In this document: positions 1 through 9,768 of the stretch, piece after piece
Position numbering within the stretch: the stretch's first letter is position 1
How the letters are laid out: every line of letters starts with the position of its first letter
NCBI GenBank assembly: GCA_903917345.1
Contig: CAIXAE010000015.1
Location: 1-34,049, forward strand
Direction of reading: 5' to 3'
Length of the DNA: 34,049 bases
DNA from: an uncultured Methylococcaceae bacterium
GTDB lineage: Bacteria; Pseudomonadota; Gammaproteobacteria; Methylococcales; Methylomonadaceae
Program-made: the position numbers and the translations under genes
Notes under the pieces: generated by a model
Database searches by the model: none
The model's input: only the letters and a program-made list of their open reading frames with translations
Told to the model about the DNA's origin: nothing

Positions 1-20
1 AAATGTATATCTTAGAAGAA

Positions 21-319
21 AGTGTAACCATATATAGCCTATCTACATATCACAACTGACTAAGTGACCATCAAAGTGACTTGTTAAGTGTAACCAACTA
101 TAGCCTATCTACAAATCACAACTGGAAGCGTATGGGGTTGCCCTGCCTGATCAGTGTAACCAACTATAGCCTATCTACAAATCACAACATAGAACCTCAA
201 GCCCAGACCAAATACCAAGTGTAACCAACTATAGCCTATCTACAAATCACAACGCCCACCATCTCGATAATCTTGCTCGCTTCAGTGTAACCAACTATAG
301 CCTATCTACAAATTATAAT
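21..319. CRISPR. CRISPR array, 5 repeats of 36 nt, probably type II (II-C-like)
   Basis: Five 36-nt repeats are visible at 21-56, 87-122, 153-188, 218-253 and 284-319, separated by four unrelated spacers of 30, 30, 29 and 30 nt. On the plus strand the repeat begins AGTGTAACC and ends ATCACAAC; on the minus strand it begins GTTGTGAT and ends GGTTACACT. The middle three repeats are identical. Repeat 1 has a few internal substitutions, and repeat 5 has its last eight bases changed to ATTATAAT, so the array ends there. Positions 1-20 may be the tail of another spacer, so the array may continue left of the window. The 36/30 geometry and the GTTGT start fit type II; the TACACT at the minus-strand repeat end resembles the -10 box embedded in II-C repeats. 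This suggests leftward transcription, but the degenerate right-end repeat would equally fit rightward transcription. No cas gene or tracrRNA is seen. Confidence 0.95.
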
Positions 320-403
320 ATATGTCAAATGGGTGGTGTTTTTAATCGGGTATTAACAGCGACAATAGACATGAAATGATTAATCCCGAGCATAGGCGTA
401 ATT

Positions 404-434
404 TTCATATTGACCAATAATGGGTCAATATGAA
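404..434. repeat. 12-bp inverted repeat near the CRISPR array end
   Basis: TTCATATTGACC (404-415) and GGTCAATATGAA (423-434) are perfect inverted copies around a 7-nt loop. There is no U-rich tract on either side strong enough to call a terminator. It lies about 85 nt right of the last repeat, where a leader would be if the array is read leftward, so a protein-binding dyad or a hairpin are both possible. Confidence 0.5.
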
Positions 435-489
435 TAAAATTAAATAAATACAGTCTGTTGTGGAATCTACTTTTTGTTTTTAAATACAG

Positions 490-512
490 TTATCCACAGA
501 AATTGTGGGTAA
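490..512. promoter_or_regulatory. Inverted DnaA-box pair (copy 1)
   Basis: TTATCCACA at 490-498 is a perfect match to the DnaA-box consensus TTATNCACA. It is followed after 5 nt by TGTGGGTAA (504-512), an inverted box with one mismatch. The same arrangement recurs at 2015, 2384 and, more weakly, 2586. Confidence 0.55.
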
Positions 513-1250
513 CTGTTGATTTGCCACATTAACGTTGCTTGATAAGACTGTGACGATTATCTCGGTTTACGCACACAAATATTTTGAATTTCTGCTTAAT
601 TAACAATAAACCTTGTGCTTTATAAGTATAAGACTTATAGTCTAAACACGAACTCGCATAGACAACAGTTGACTCGTCTAGCAAACCATCCTACCAAGCC
701 TGCTTGTTCTGGCACTCCAAATACCTCAATGGGTATTGCTCCAACTAGATCCATTGCTTCAGTTATCTGCGCCACTGCTGCAAAGTATAGAAAAACCTAT
801 GGAAGCATCTGATAGACCACTTGGTTTATCCAGTAGACTACTGGACACTTCTGTTTAAGCACTAGAAAATCAAATCACTGTATTTTTTATGTCGATTCAC
901 TGTTCGTCCAGATCAGTAGAGCACTGGGTGGTTTTTTTGTAGCCCTTAAAAAGGGTAGTCCACTCATTGCACAGACAACAGCTTATGAGGGTGGGTGTGT
1001 TGAAGCAGTTAAACAGATCAGTCCAGTACGTTTACGTGTTCTTCTAGTAGTAAATAATGATTTTTCGCTTAGGATTGCGATAGTGAGGTGCTTAAAAGTG
1101 CTGACTAGATAGCAGGTGCGAGCTTTTTAAATACCTATCCGTTTTGGCAAGATGCACTTTAAGACTAGCTGGATGCTAACCAACGATTGCAAAGCGTTCT
1201 TTTAGCTTTGTATATCACCCGCAAGTTCCTCCCGAAAGGAGTACTACCGT

Positions 1251-1940
1251 ATGACAACGACCACTTTTATGCCTGTTACTGATGGCGGTAAAGCTAATTT
1301 GCTAGACCATCTTTCCACGGCTTTATTGCCGTATTCAACCGTATTAAATATCGCCCCAGAGGATATTGCCTCGCTCTCCGCGGATGCGCAGTCTTTTAGA
1401 TACACCTTGCAAAGTGCCAGTGATATGCAGGCCTATTCACAAAGCTGGACCGCTTTTAAAAATAACCAACGAGACGGAACAGGTGCTATCGCTAGTTGGC
1501 CGGTGGTGCCTGCCTTAGTAGTACCTATGCCCACAGCGGTTAAACCGGGTATTATTGGTCGGTTGTCGAGTTTAGTGGCGCAAATTAAAACCAATAAAAA
1601 TTATACCGCCGCTATGGGTAAAGACTTATGGTTAATTGGGACTGAGATTGTTATTGATCCCGTGTCATGGAAGCCGGTTATCAGTGTGCAGTTTCAGGCG
1701 GGGCATCCAACGGTACTGTGGACTAAAGGCCAAGCGTCTGCGATTGAAATATGGGTCGACCGTAATGACACCAAAGGTTTTTTACTGATGACGATTAATA
1801 CAGACCCCAATACAGCAGACACCGCTAGTTTGCCATTTGCAGGGTCGAGTGAAATGTGGCGCTATAAAGCCATTTATTTACTGCATGATGTGCAAGTAGG
1901 GCAGTGGAGTGATGTGATCAGCGTGTCTGTCGGTAGTTAG
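1251..1940 (+). CDS. Uncharacterised 229-aa protein
   Basis: A real gene by its reading-frame length, a good ribosome site (AGGAG about 10 nt before ATG) and a dedicated terminator downstream. The protein has no signal peptide and no transmembrane segment. Residues about 1-75 are probably helical. The C-terminal half (about 125-229) has the look of a fibronectin-III-like beta sandwich: a GHPTVLWTKG stretch, then EIWVDR, and a WRYKAIYLLHDVQVGQWSD strand pair near the end. I associate this architecture with small unannotated bacterial proteins that carry a similar sandwich ending in a G.WSD.VSV motif; no function is known to me. It sits alone between DnaA-box modules and near the CRISPR array, with no operon partner. 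Confidence 0.8.
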   Translation: MTTTTFMPVTDGGKANLLDHLSTALLPYSTVLNIAPEDIASLSADAQSFRYTLQSASDMQAYSQSWTAFKNNQRDGTGAIASWPVVPALVVPMPTAVKPGIIGRLSSLVAQIKTNKNYTAAMGKDLWLIGTEIVIDPVSWKPVISVQFQAGHPTVLWTKGQASAIEIWVDRNDTKGFLLMTINTDPNTADTASLPFAGSSEMWRYKAIYLLHDVQVGQWSDVISVSVGS

Positions 1941-1973
1941 TTTTAAACGCCGTTTACGATTGATCTAAATTAT

Positions 1974-2003
1974 AAAAGCCTTGCTATTTAGTGAGGCTTT
2001 TTT
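1974..2003 (+). terminator. Rho-independent terminator of the 229-aa gene
   Basis: AAAAGCCT (1974-1981) pairs with AGGCTTTT (1994-2001), and the 3' arm runs into a T tract (1998-2003). It lies 34 nt after the stop codon of the gene at 1251-1940. Confidence 0.85.
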
Positions 2004-2014
2004 ATGTCTAAAAC

Positions 2015-2049
2015 TTATCCCCAGAAGCTGTGGATAACTCTGTGTATTA
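2015..2049. promoter_or_regulatory. DnaA-box module (copy 2)
   Basis: TTATCCCCA (2015-2023, one mismatch), TGTGGATAA (2029-2037, perfect inverted TTATCCACA) and TGTGTATTA (2041-2049, inverted, one mismatch) follow each other closely. Confidence 0.6.
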
Positions 2050-2383
2050 GCGCATGCGGTGCCAACTAACTTACTCATTTTATTTGATTTTAGTTAGATC
2101 GTTTAAATAATATACAGTCATCTTTGTTTTATTAAAATCAATGGCTTATCGTTATGTCGTTGGTTTTTATGTGTTTAATATTCTGATTTTTTAGGTTTAT
2201 CACTTTATAAGATGTGTATATTTGTAAATGTGAATAAGTGTTACAAATGGGTTACAGTTTTATGACAAAAAATCTGTAAAATTTTTGCGATAGATCAATT
2301 TTATGGCTTGCATAATTTTTGTGTGTGTGGAAAACATTTGTAATGTTTTAAGGCTAGGAATAAGGTTATTCCGTTAGGGAAAG

Positions 2384-2418
2384 TTATCCCCAGAAACTGT
2401 GGATAACTTTGTGGATTA
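2384..2418. promoter_or_regulatory. DnaA-box module (copy 3)
   Basis: TTATCCCCA (2384-2392), TGTGGATAA (2398-2406, perfect inverted box) and TGTGGATTA (2410-2418, one mismatch) have the same order and spacing as copy 2, exactly 369 nt further on. Confidence 0.6.
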
Positions 2419-2585
2419 TTATGTTTGCAAGTACGTAACTGACTAATTTTTGGTCTATTTATTTAAATTGTCTAAAAGTTGGACAAAGATATAAGTTTAT
2501 TTTAAATCAATAACTTACGATATGTTTTATAACAAAAGTACCGGTGTGATTGGCTAACTTTTGTACAATAAATTTGAAGAAGCTA

Positions 2586-2606
2586 TAAATCACAAAATGT
2601 GGGTAA
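2586..2606. promoter_or_regulatory. Degenerate DnaA-box module (copy 4)
   Basis: TAAATCACA (2586-2594, two mismatches) is followed by TGTGGGTAA (2598-2606, inverted box with one mismatch). The half GTGGGTAACTGTT is identical to the one in copy 1 (505-517). Confidence 0.4.
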
Positions 2607-2718
2607 CTGTTAAAAGATTATGGATTTATTTTACCCTTTATGGGTAACATCTTTTGTAACATAGAGTTACGTTGAACGGTCTTTTTATGGTTTAAAGTAT
2701 CTTAACTTTGCGAGGGTT

Positions 2719-4032
2719 TTATGTTGGAATGGGGTGAATTTCTACTTGCACTATTTGAGGGCCTTGCATGGTTTTAACCAAGATGCTGAATTGGTTAAAG
2801 GCTATATTTTGGCCTTCAACGGGGATGTCTTGCAGTTTAGACATGATAAGGCCACCGATGGATACTTCATCTTCCAGTTCTAGTTCTTCGTTTTCAATAT
2901 CAATGCCTAAGATGCGCTCTAAGGAGAAGATGGGTAAACTGCCTTTTACAACGAGTGTGCCATCATCTAGACGGTTCCAGTCATTATTATTTTGTCTAAA
3001 TTCATCACGAATCTCACCCACCATGGCGCTTAAGATATTATCTAACGTGATAAAACCTTCGGGGCTATGGCCTTTTTGGCCAATAATCGCAAAATGAGCG
3101 GCGCCCATTCTAAAAGATCTAAATAAGTCTAGGGCAGGAGTGTCTGCGGATATGTATTGTACCGGCCTTAAAAAGGCATGGAGGTCTGTGATTTCTTGTC
3201 CCGTTTGTTGGGCAAAGAACAAATCCTTTAAATGAATAACACCTAAAATGTCGGTACCATTATCATCAAAATAGGGGTAACGACTGTAGCGTTTTTCTGA
3301 GATGATCTTTAGATTGCTTTGCAATGATTTGTTGCGGTGTAAGGCAATCAGTTCATGCAGAGGTCTCATTAAATCGGAGACTTCTAATTTACTAAAGTCT
3401 AAGGTTTTAGCGAGTGTGTTCCATTCATCACGGGTAAAGCGATCGTCTTGATTGTTGCCCCGGATAATCAATTTCAACTCATCAGCTGAATAATGCACGT
3501 CGTGGCTACCGACATTGTTTAAACGAAAAATACGTAGAATCAAAATGGCGCTTGAGTTAAGCAGCCAAATCGCGGGATACATGAGCCAATAAAAACCATA
3601 GATAGGGCCCGCACACCAAAGACTGATTTGCTCTGGGTTTCTGATGGCTAAAGACTTGGGGGCAAGTTCACCTACGACGATGTGTAAAAACGAAATGATA
3701 GAGAAGGCGAGTGTAAAAGCAATGCCGTGAATGAGTTCAGGTGAAATGATGCCGAGTTCACTAAAAGTAGGTTCTAAAAGACTGGCAAAAGCGGGTTCAC
3801 CTACCCAGCCTAAACCTAAAGACGCTAAGGTGATGCCGAGTTGGCACGCTGATAAATAGGTATCTAATCTTGCGTGTACTATGGCTAAAATACGCCCCCG
3901 CCAACCTTGAGTTTTAGCGATTTGTTTTAAACGCGTGTGTCTGAGTTTAACTAAACCAAATTCTGCGGCGACGAAAAAACCATTGAGTATGACTAAAAAG
4001 AAAGCAACTGCGATTAAAACAATATTATTCAT
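2719..4032 (-). CDS. CNNM/CorC-HlyC family membrane protein
   Basis: This 437-aa protein has the standard order of the family. An N-terminal DUF21/CNNM membrane domain (about residues 1-190, four hydrophobic segments) includes the stretch LSACQLGITLASLGLGWVGE. A pair of CBS domains follows (about 205-330), then a C-terminal CorC/HlyC transporter-associated domain (about 345-430). Relatives are linked to magnesium or cobalt efflux and are often misannotated as hemolysins; transport itself is unproven for most. It is transcribed alone, leftward, divergent from apbE, with 148 nt between the two starts. Family assignment is firm; substrate is not. Confidence 0.92.
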   Translation of the reverse strand: MNNIVLIAVAFFLVILNGFFVAAEFGLVKLRHTRLKQIAKTQGWRGRILAIVHARLDTYLSACQLGITLASLGLGWVGEPAFASLLEPTFSELGIISPELIHGIAFTLAFSIISFLHIVVGELAPKSLAIRNPEQISLWCAGPIYGFYWLMYPAIWLLNSSAILILRIFRLNNVGSHDVHYSADELKLIIRGNNQDDRFTRDEWNTLAKTLDFSKLEVSDLMRPLHELIALHRNKSLQSNLKIISEKRYSRYPYFDDNGTDILGVIHLKDLFFAQQTGQEITDLHAFLRPVQYISADTPALDLFRSFRMGAAHFAIIGQKGHSPEGFITLDNILSAMVGEIRDEFRQNNNDWNRLDDGTLVVKGSLPIFSLERILGIDIENEELELEDEVSIGGLIMSKLQDIPVEGQNIAFNQFSILVKTMQGPQIVQVEIHPIPT

Positions 4033-4180
4033 ACTTCTAAAAGTTGATAGCGTAAGGTGTGAGGTTTATGGGGGTTAATGTACGTAATTTTAACTAATTC
4101 AATGTGCATTTAAGATTATAATGCTCATATTTTGCAGTATTTAAAGTAGCGCTGCTGTGTTCATGCAATAAAAGGTTTTA

Positions 4181-5257
4181 ATGTTTATTAAGCAAACTAT
4201 CGATCGAACATTTTATAAAAATTTTAATTTGAAGGCAGTGCACTTTTTTCACCCCTGCGCTTTAATGTTGAGTTTAGCACTCTTAACAGCCTGTTCTGAG
4301 CCTGCTATTCAAAAAATTGAAGGTCATGCACAAGGTACGACTTATCATATCAGTTATTGGTCTAAATTACCGACAGACAGTCAGGGTATTGAAAAAAGTA
4401 TCAAAGATGAATTACAGGCTATCGATAAAGTGCTGTCTAATTATCGCCCAGACTCTACAATTGAAGTCTTTAACAGTATAGAAAATACTCAAAGCCAAGA
4501 AGTGGGTGCAGAAATTGTAGAATTGGTGCGCACTGCTCGAGGTGTATATCAAGCAAGTCAAGGTTGTTATGATTTAACCACTAAGCCTTTGTTTAATATT
4601 TGGGGTTTTCACGGTGATAATCCTGCGATCCCTACGCAAGAAAAGATTGCTAATACCTTGTCATTAATAGGTATGGATAAATTAGAGGTAGTGGATGACA
4701 CGCATTTGCGTAAACAACAAGCCAATATTAAGGTGGATTTATCCTCTATTGCGCAAGGCTATAGTGTCGGTAAACTCAGTCGTGTGTTAGAGCAACAAGG
4801 GATTAACGATTATTTGGTTGAAATCGGCGGGGAATTACAAACCCGGGGTGCTAAGCCAGATGAGCAGCCTTGGCGTATTGCTTTAGAGAGACCGTTGCCT
4901 AGTGAGCAGCACATGCAAAAAAGATTAACTATGCCTAAAGATTCGGTTATGGCAGTGATGACATCGGGTACTTATAATCACTACTTTGAGCATGAGGGCA
5001 AACGTTATAGTCATATTATTGATGCTCGAACCGGTTGGCCTATTGAACACGACTTGGTTTCTGTTACCGTGATAACAGATAACCCAACAGTGGCCGATGC
5101 TTGGGATACAGCCTTACTTTGTTTGGGTCAAGAAACGGGTTTAAAAGCCGCGAATGATGCCAATATCCCCGCCTTGTTTATTCAACAACAAGGTACAAAT
5201 CTTATAGAAACCCGAAGTGCTGCTTTAATGGCTTTGGACAAAGTGATTATTGAATAA
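4181..5257 (+). CDS. apbE: FAD:protein FMN transferase (ApbE), lipoprotein
   Basis: ApbE covalently attaches FMN from FAD to threonine residues of target flavoproteins such as Rnf and Nqr subunits. The 358-aa protein starts with a long basic N-region and a hydrophobic segment ending in a lipobox, LLTAC, with the lipidated cysteine near residue 38, so it should sit in the periplasm anchored to a membrane. Family signatures are the EGHAQGTTYHI strand after the signal, VDLSSIAQGYSV, a LVEIGGELQTRG core, and the C-terminal HIIDARTGWP and ADAWDTALLCLG metal/FAD-binding stretches. It is followed 14 nt later by hpnN, so the two are probably cotranscribed. No Rnf or Nqr genes are adjacent, so its substrate is unknown. 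Confidence 0.95.
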   Translation: MFIKQTIDRTFYKNFNLKAVHFFHPCALMLSLALLTACSEPAIQKIEGHAQGTTYHISYWSKLPTDSQGIEKSIKDELQAIDKVLSNYRPDSTIEVFNSIENTQSQEVGAEIVELVRTARGVYQASQGCYDLTTKPLFNIWGFHGDNPAIPTQEKIANTLSLIGMDKLEVVDDTHLRKQQANIKVDLSSIAQGYSVGKLSRVLEQQGINDYLVEIGGELQTRGAKPDEQPWRIALERPLPSEQHMQKRLTMPKDSVMAVMTSGTYNHYFEHEGKRYSHIIDARTGWPIEHDLVSVTVITDNPTVADAWDTALLCLGQETGLKAANDANIPALFIQQQGTNLIETRSAALMALDKVIIE

Positions 5258-5271
5258 ATTGGAATACATGC

Positions 5272-7935
5272 ATGTCGTTTAAAAATTCTATAGCTCAGTG
5301 GTTTTCTCGTTGGAGTGATTGGACTCTGGCTCATCCGATTCGGGTGTTGTTATTAGTCATTTTGTTTACTGGATTAGCCTTTCAGTATACGGCGACACAT
5401 TTAAGTATCGATACGGATACTACGGATATGGTGGCACCCAATGCACCCTTCCAAAAGAATTTACGCGCTTATGAGAAGGCCTTCTCTCAAGATATTCATA
5501 CGCTATTGTTAGTCGTTGAATCAGATACACCTGAACTCACCAAAGCGGCAACAAAGCGTTTGAGTCGTATTTTGAGTGCAGATAAAACTAATTTCGAAAC
5601 GGTTTACGTGCCGAGTGATAACGCGTTTTTCCATAAAAATGGTTTGCTCTATTTAGATAATCCTGAGTTACAGAGCTTGTCTAATCATTTATCTCAAGCA
5701 CAAGCCTTTATTGGACGTATTTCTGAAGAGCCCAATTTAACGGGCTTCCTTTCTATATTTAATGATGCGTTAGGTAATGCGAATAAAGATCAAGCCGTAC
5801 CTATTGATTTAACGGATTTGGTTAAAAAGGTGAGTTTATCGTTGCATAGAAGCATGCAGGGTGACACCAACTTGTTGTCTTGGGAAAAGTTGATCGCTGA
5901 TAAAAAACTAACAGCCGGTCAAGTGGATAAAGGTTTTATTACCGTATCGCCTAAGTTTGATTTTACCCAGATTCGTCCGGCAGAAAATGCAATTAATGCC
6001 ATACATAAAGCCGTAGCAGAAATTCAACAAGCTGATGTGCCCCCTGTTAAAGTTTCTATTACGGGTGAAGCAGGCTTAGAAGATGATGAGTTAGTGGGAA
6101 TGAGTACGGGTACTTTTAATGCCAGTATTTTTTCTATTGTCTTGGTGTTATTTATTTTGTTGTTGGCTTATCGTTCAATTTTGTTAACGATTGCGACCTT
6201 AATATCTTTAGCGTTAGGCATGGTGTTTTGTGGTGCCTTTGCGGCCGTTGCAGTAAAAGAGCTTAACTTAATATCCGTGGCTTTTGCTGTATCTAATATT
6301 GGCTTGGGTGTTGAATACGCGATCCATTTCTGTTTACGTTATCAAGATAACTTACAGCACCACGTCCAAAAAGCGCGTGCTTTACGCAGTACTTTAATAT
6401 CCACCAGTCCGTCTTTAATATTATGTGCAAGCACCACGGCGATTGGTTTATATGCATTTGTACCCACAGATTATAAAGGCGTCTCTGAACTAGGTTTATT
6501 AGCAGGGACCAGCTTGTTTATTTGTTTGGTGGTAACGTTAACGGTGCTACCCGCTTTAATACGTTATATTCCAGCGTCACCCGAAAAGTTACAACCACCC
6601 TCATCACATCCTGTTTTAGCGACTTTTGCAGAGAAAATGGCGACCTTAACGTTGCATTTTGCTAAACCCATTTCAATTATCACTGTGGTCATGGCGCTGA
6701 TTTCTGTAGCGCTAGTTTTTAAGGTACAAGTCGACTTTAATCCCATTAATTTAAGAGATCCTCATACGGAATCTGTGATGGCCTTTAAGGAATTAACTAA
6801 AGATCCTGAAACCACACCGATGACTTTGACGGTGTTAGCCAATAGTCCTGAAGAAGCAAAAACCTTACAGAAAAAGCTTGGTGAATTAAAGACAGTTGAT
6901 AAGACGCTGAGTATTTTTGATTTTGAACCGACAGAACAAGAAGAAAAGCTGGCAGTGATTGAGGAGATGGCCTTATTGTTAGGTTCACAAACTAAAGGCT
7001 TCCCTGCGTTGACTGAAGATCATGACCCGATTCCGGGGATCAATAAATTAATTAAGACCATTGATGCGAGTATAGCGGATAAGAAAGACCCTAATGAAAT
7101 AGCGGTGCTTAATGCATTTAAGAGCGAGTTGCAGGGGGTTCTGCTTGAGTTAGACAATCGTCAAGAGCCCAGTCGTCGTCAATTTATCGAAAAAATACAA
7201 ACGACTTTGTTAGGCACGTTACCCAGTGCGATGAATGAGTTGTTGGGTAGTTTAAATGCGAATGAATTCAGCTTAGATGATTTACCGGCAGATTTTAAAA
7301 TTCGTTGGTTAAGTAAAGAAGGTACTTATCGCATTCAGATTTTCCCTAAGAAAGACTTAATTGATTTGGCAAATCTGCAAGAATTTATTTCAGATGTACA
7401 GACTATTGCACCTAATACTACGGACTTACCGGTCATTTATTGGGAGTCGATGAAAGAGGTGGTTTATTCTTTCCAAAAAGCCATTACGATTGCTTTAGTG
7501 GTCATTGCGTTGTTGTTATATTTTATTCGACGGAATATAACCGATACTTTATTGGTGATGACACCGTTAATTTTAGCGGGCTTATTTACCATGGCCAGTA
7601 CGGTGATAACTAATACACCGATCAATTATGCCAATATTATTGCGCTGCCTCTGCTGTTGGGCTTAGGGGTGGATAACGGTATCCATATGGTAGAAAAATT
7701 ACATCATTCTTTATCTGAAGAACAAAATATTTATCAATCCAGCACAGCTAGAGCTATGTTTTATGGGGCGTTAACCACGGCCTCTAGTTTTGGTGGCTTA
7801 GCCTTTTCAAGTCATCAAGGTATAGCCAGTATGGGCTTGGTGATTACGATCGGTATCTTTTGGATTATGACCTGTACTTTTGTGGTGCTACCTGCATTAA
7901 GTAAAATCGTTTTAAAAGATAGCGTTAAGGCTTAA
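5272..7935 (+). CDS. hpnN: HpnN-like hopanoid RND (MMPL) transporter
   Basis: This 887-aa inner-membrane protein has two repeated RND halves, each with one leading transmembrane helix, a large periplasmic loop and a block of five helices. The halves carry matching motifs in their helices, GLGVEYAIHF near residue 341 and GLGVDNGIHMVEKLHH near 797. The first loop has the FFHKNGLLYLDNPELQSL stretch that I associate with hopanoid-linked HpnN rather than general MMPL proteins. HpnN moves hopanoids from the inner to the outer membrane in the bacteria where it was studied. Hopanoid production is typical of methanotrophs. No other hpn genes are near, so the hopanoid cargo is inferred from family only. 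Confidence 0.85.
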   Translation: MSFKNSIAQWFSRWSDWTLAHPIRVLLLVILFTGLAFQYTATHLSIDTDTTDMVAPNAPFQKNLRAYEKAFSQDIHTLLLVVESDTPELTKAATKRLSRILSADKTNFETVYVPSDNAFFHKNGLLYLDNPELQSLSNHLSQAQAFIGRISEEPNLTGFLSIFNDALGNANKDQAVPIDLTDLVKKVSLSLHRSMQGDTNLLSWEKLIADKKLTAGQVDKGFITVSPKFDFTQIRPAENAINAIHKAVAEIQQADVPPVKVSITGEAGLEDDELVGMSTGTFNASIFSIVLVLFILLLAYRSILLTIATLISLALGMVFCGAFAAVAVKELNLISVAFAVSNIGLGVEYAIHFCLRYQDNLQHHVQKARALRSTLISTSPSLILCASTTAIGLYAFVPTDYKGVSELGLLAGTSLFICLVVTLTVLPALIRYIPASPEKLQPPSSHPVLATFAEKMATLTLHFAKPISIITVVMALISVALVFKVQVDFNPINLRDPHTESVMAFKELTKDPETTPMTLTVLANSPEEAKTLQKKLGELKTVDKTLSIFDFEPTEQEEKLAVIEEMALLLGSQTKGFPALTEDHDPIPGINKLIKTIDASIADKKDPNEIAVLNAFKSELQGVLLELDNRQEPSRRQFIEKIQTTLLGTLPSAMNELLGSLNANEFSLDDLPADFKIRWLSKEGTYRIQIFPKKDLIDLANLQEFISDVQTIAPNTTDLPVIYWESMKEVVYSFQKAITIALVVIALLLYFIRRNITDTLLVMTPLILAGLFTMASTVITNTPINYANIIALPLLLGLGVDNGIHMVEKLHHSLSEEQNIYQSSTARAMFYGALTTASSFGGLAFSSHQGIASMGLVITIGIFWIMTCTFVVLPALSKIVLKDSVKA

Positions 7936-7964
7936 GCGTTAAACACATTTATTATTCATTCATG

Positions 7965-7984
7965 GTTCCAGTAGGAACTTTATT
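7965..7984 (+). terminator. Weak hairpin before serS
   Basis: GTTCC (7965-7969) and GGAAC (7974-7978) form a short stem with a 4-nt loop, followed by TTTATTT. With only five base pairs this may be a weak terminator for the apbE-hpnN unit or chance. Confidence 0.3.
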
Positions 7985-7998
7985 TATATACAAGGTAA

Positions 7999-9760
<1,762 letters not shown>

Positions 9761-9768
9761 ATATCAAC

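Larger units (their letters stand above)
320..1250. other. Long region without a convincing gene
   Basis: This 930-nt stretch lies between the CRISPR array and the first gene. It contains a 12-bp inverted repeat (404-434), a paired DnaA-box module (490-512) and a 17-nt odd palindrome at 829-845. Two reading frames stay open without a credible start: plus 837-1109 (about 90 codons, ending at a TAG) and minus 796-635 (about 53 codons). A 65-codon plus frame at 615-812 overlaps the latter antisense. None gives a family I recognise. They may be remnants of a decayed gene or mobile element, or chance. Confidence 0.6.
2004..2718. other. AT-rich gene-free region with DnaA-box clusters (possible replication or DnaA-titration locus)
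   Basis: No gene is supported here. The stretch is very AT-rich and holds three DnaA-box modules at 2015-2049, 2384-2418 and 2586-2606. The first two are 369 nt apart, and the sequence after each is recognisably similar (for example TTAAAATCAATGGCTTA against TTAAATCAATAACTTAC), so the region looks like a diverged tandem duplication. A small hairpin, TTACCC/GGGTAA, is at 2631-2647. Inverted TTATCC/GGATAA boxes beside an AT-rich tract are what bacterial origins look like, but dnaA, dnaN, rpmH or mnmG are not in the window. Confidence 0.5.

Noticed and set aside
21-319. Type V-A (Cas12a) array, because the minus-strand repeat contains TTGTAGAT
   Set aside because: In Cas12a repeats that stem is at the 3' end of the repeat; here it is near the 5' third, and the rest does not form the expected pseudoknot stem.
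615-812. 65-codon plus-strand ORF left of the orphan gene
   Set aside because: GTG start without a ribosome site, no recognisable composition or family, and an equally open frame on the opposite strand.
2631-2647. TTACCC/GGGTAA hairpin as the terminator of the CorC/HlyC gene
   Set aside because: Six base pairs and, in the minus direction, an A-rich rather than U-rich tract follows.
2768-3097. Serine-rich 109-codon plus-strand ORF
   Set aside because: Lies wholly antisense to the well-supported CorC/HlyC gene; the Ser run is the complement of its acidic ELELEDE stretch.
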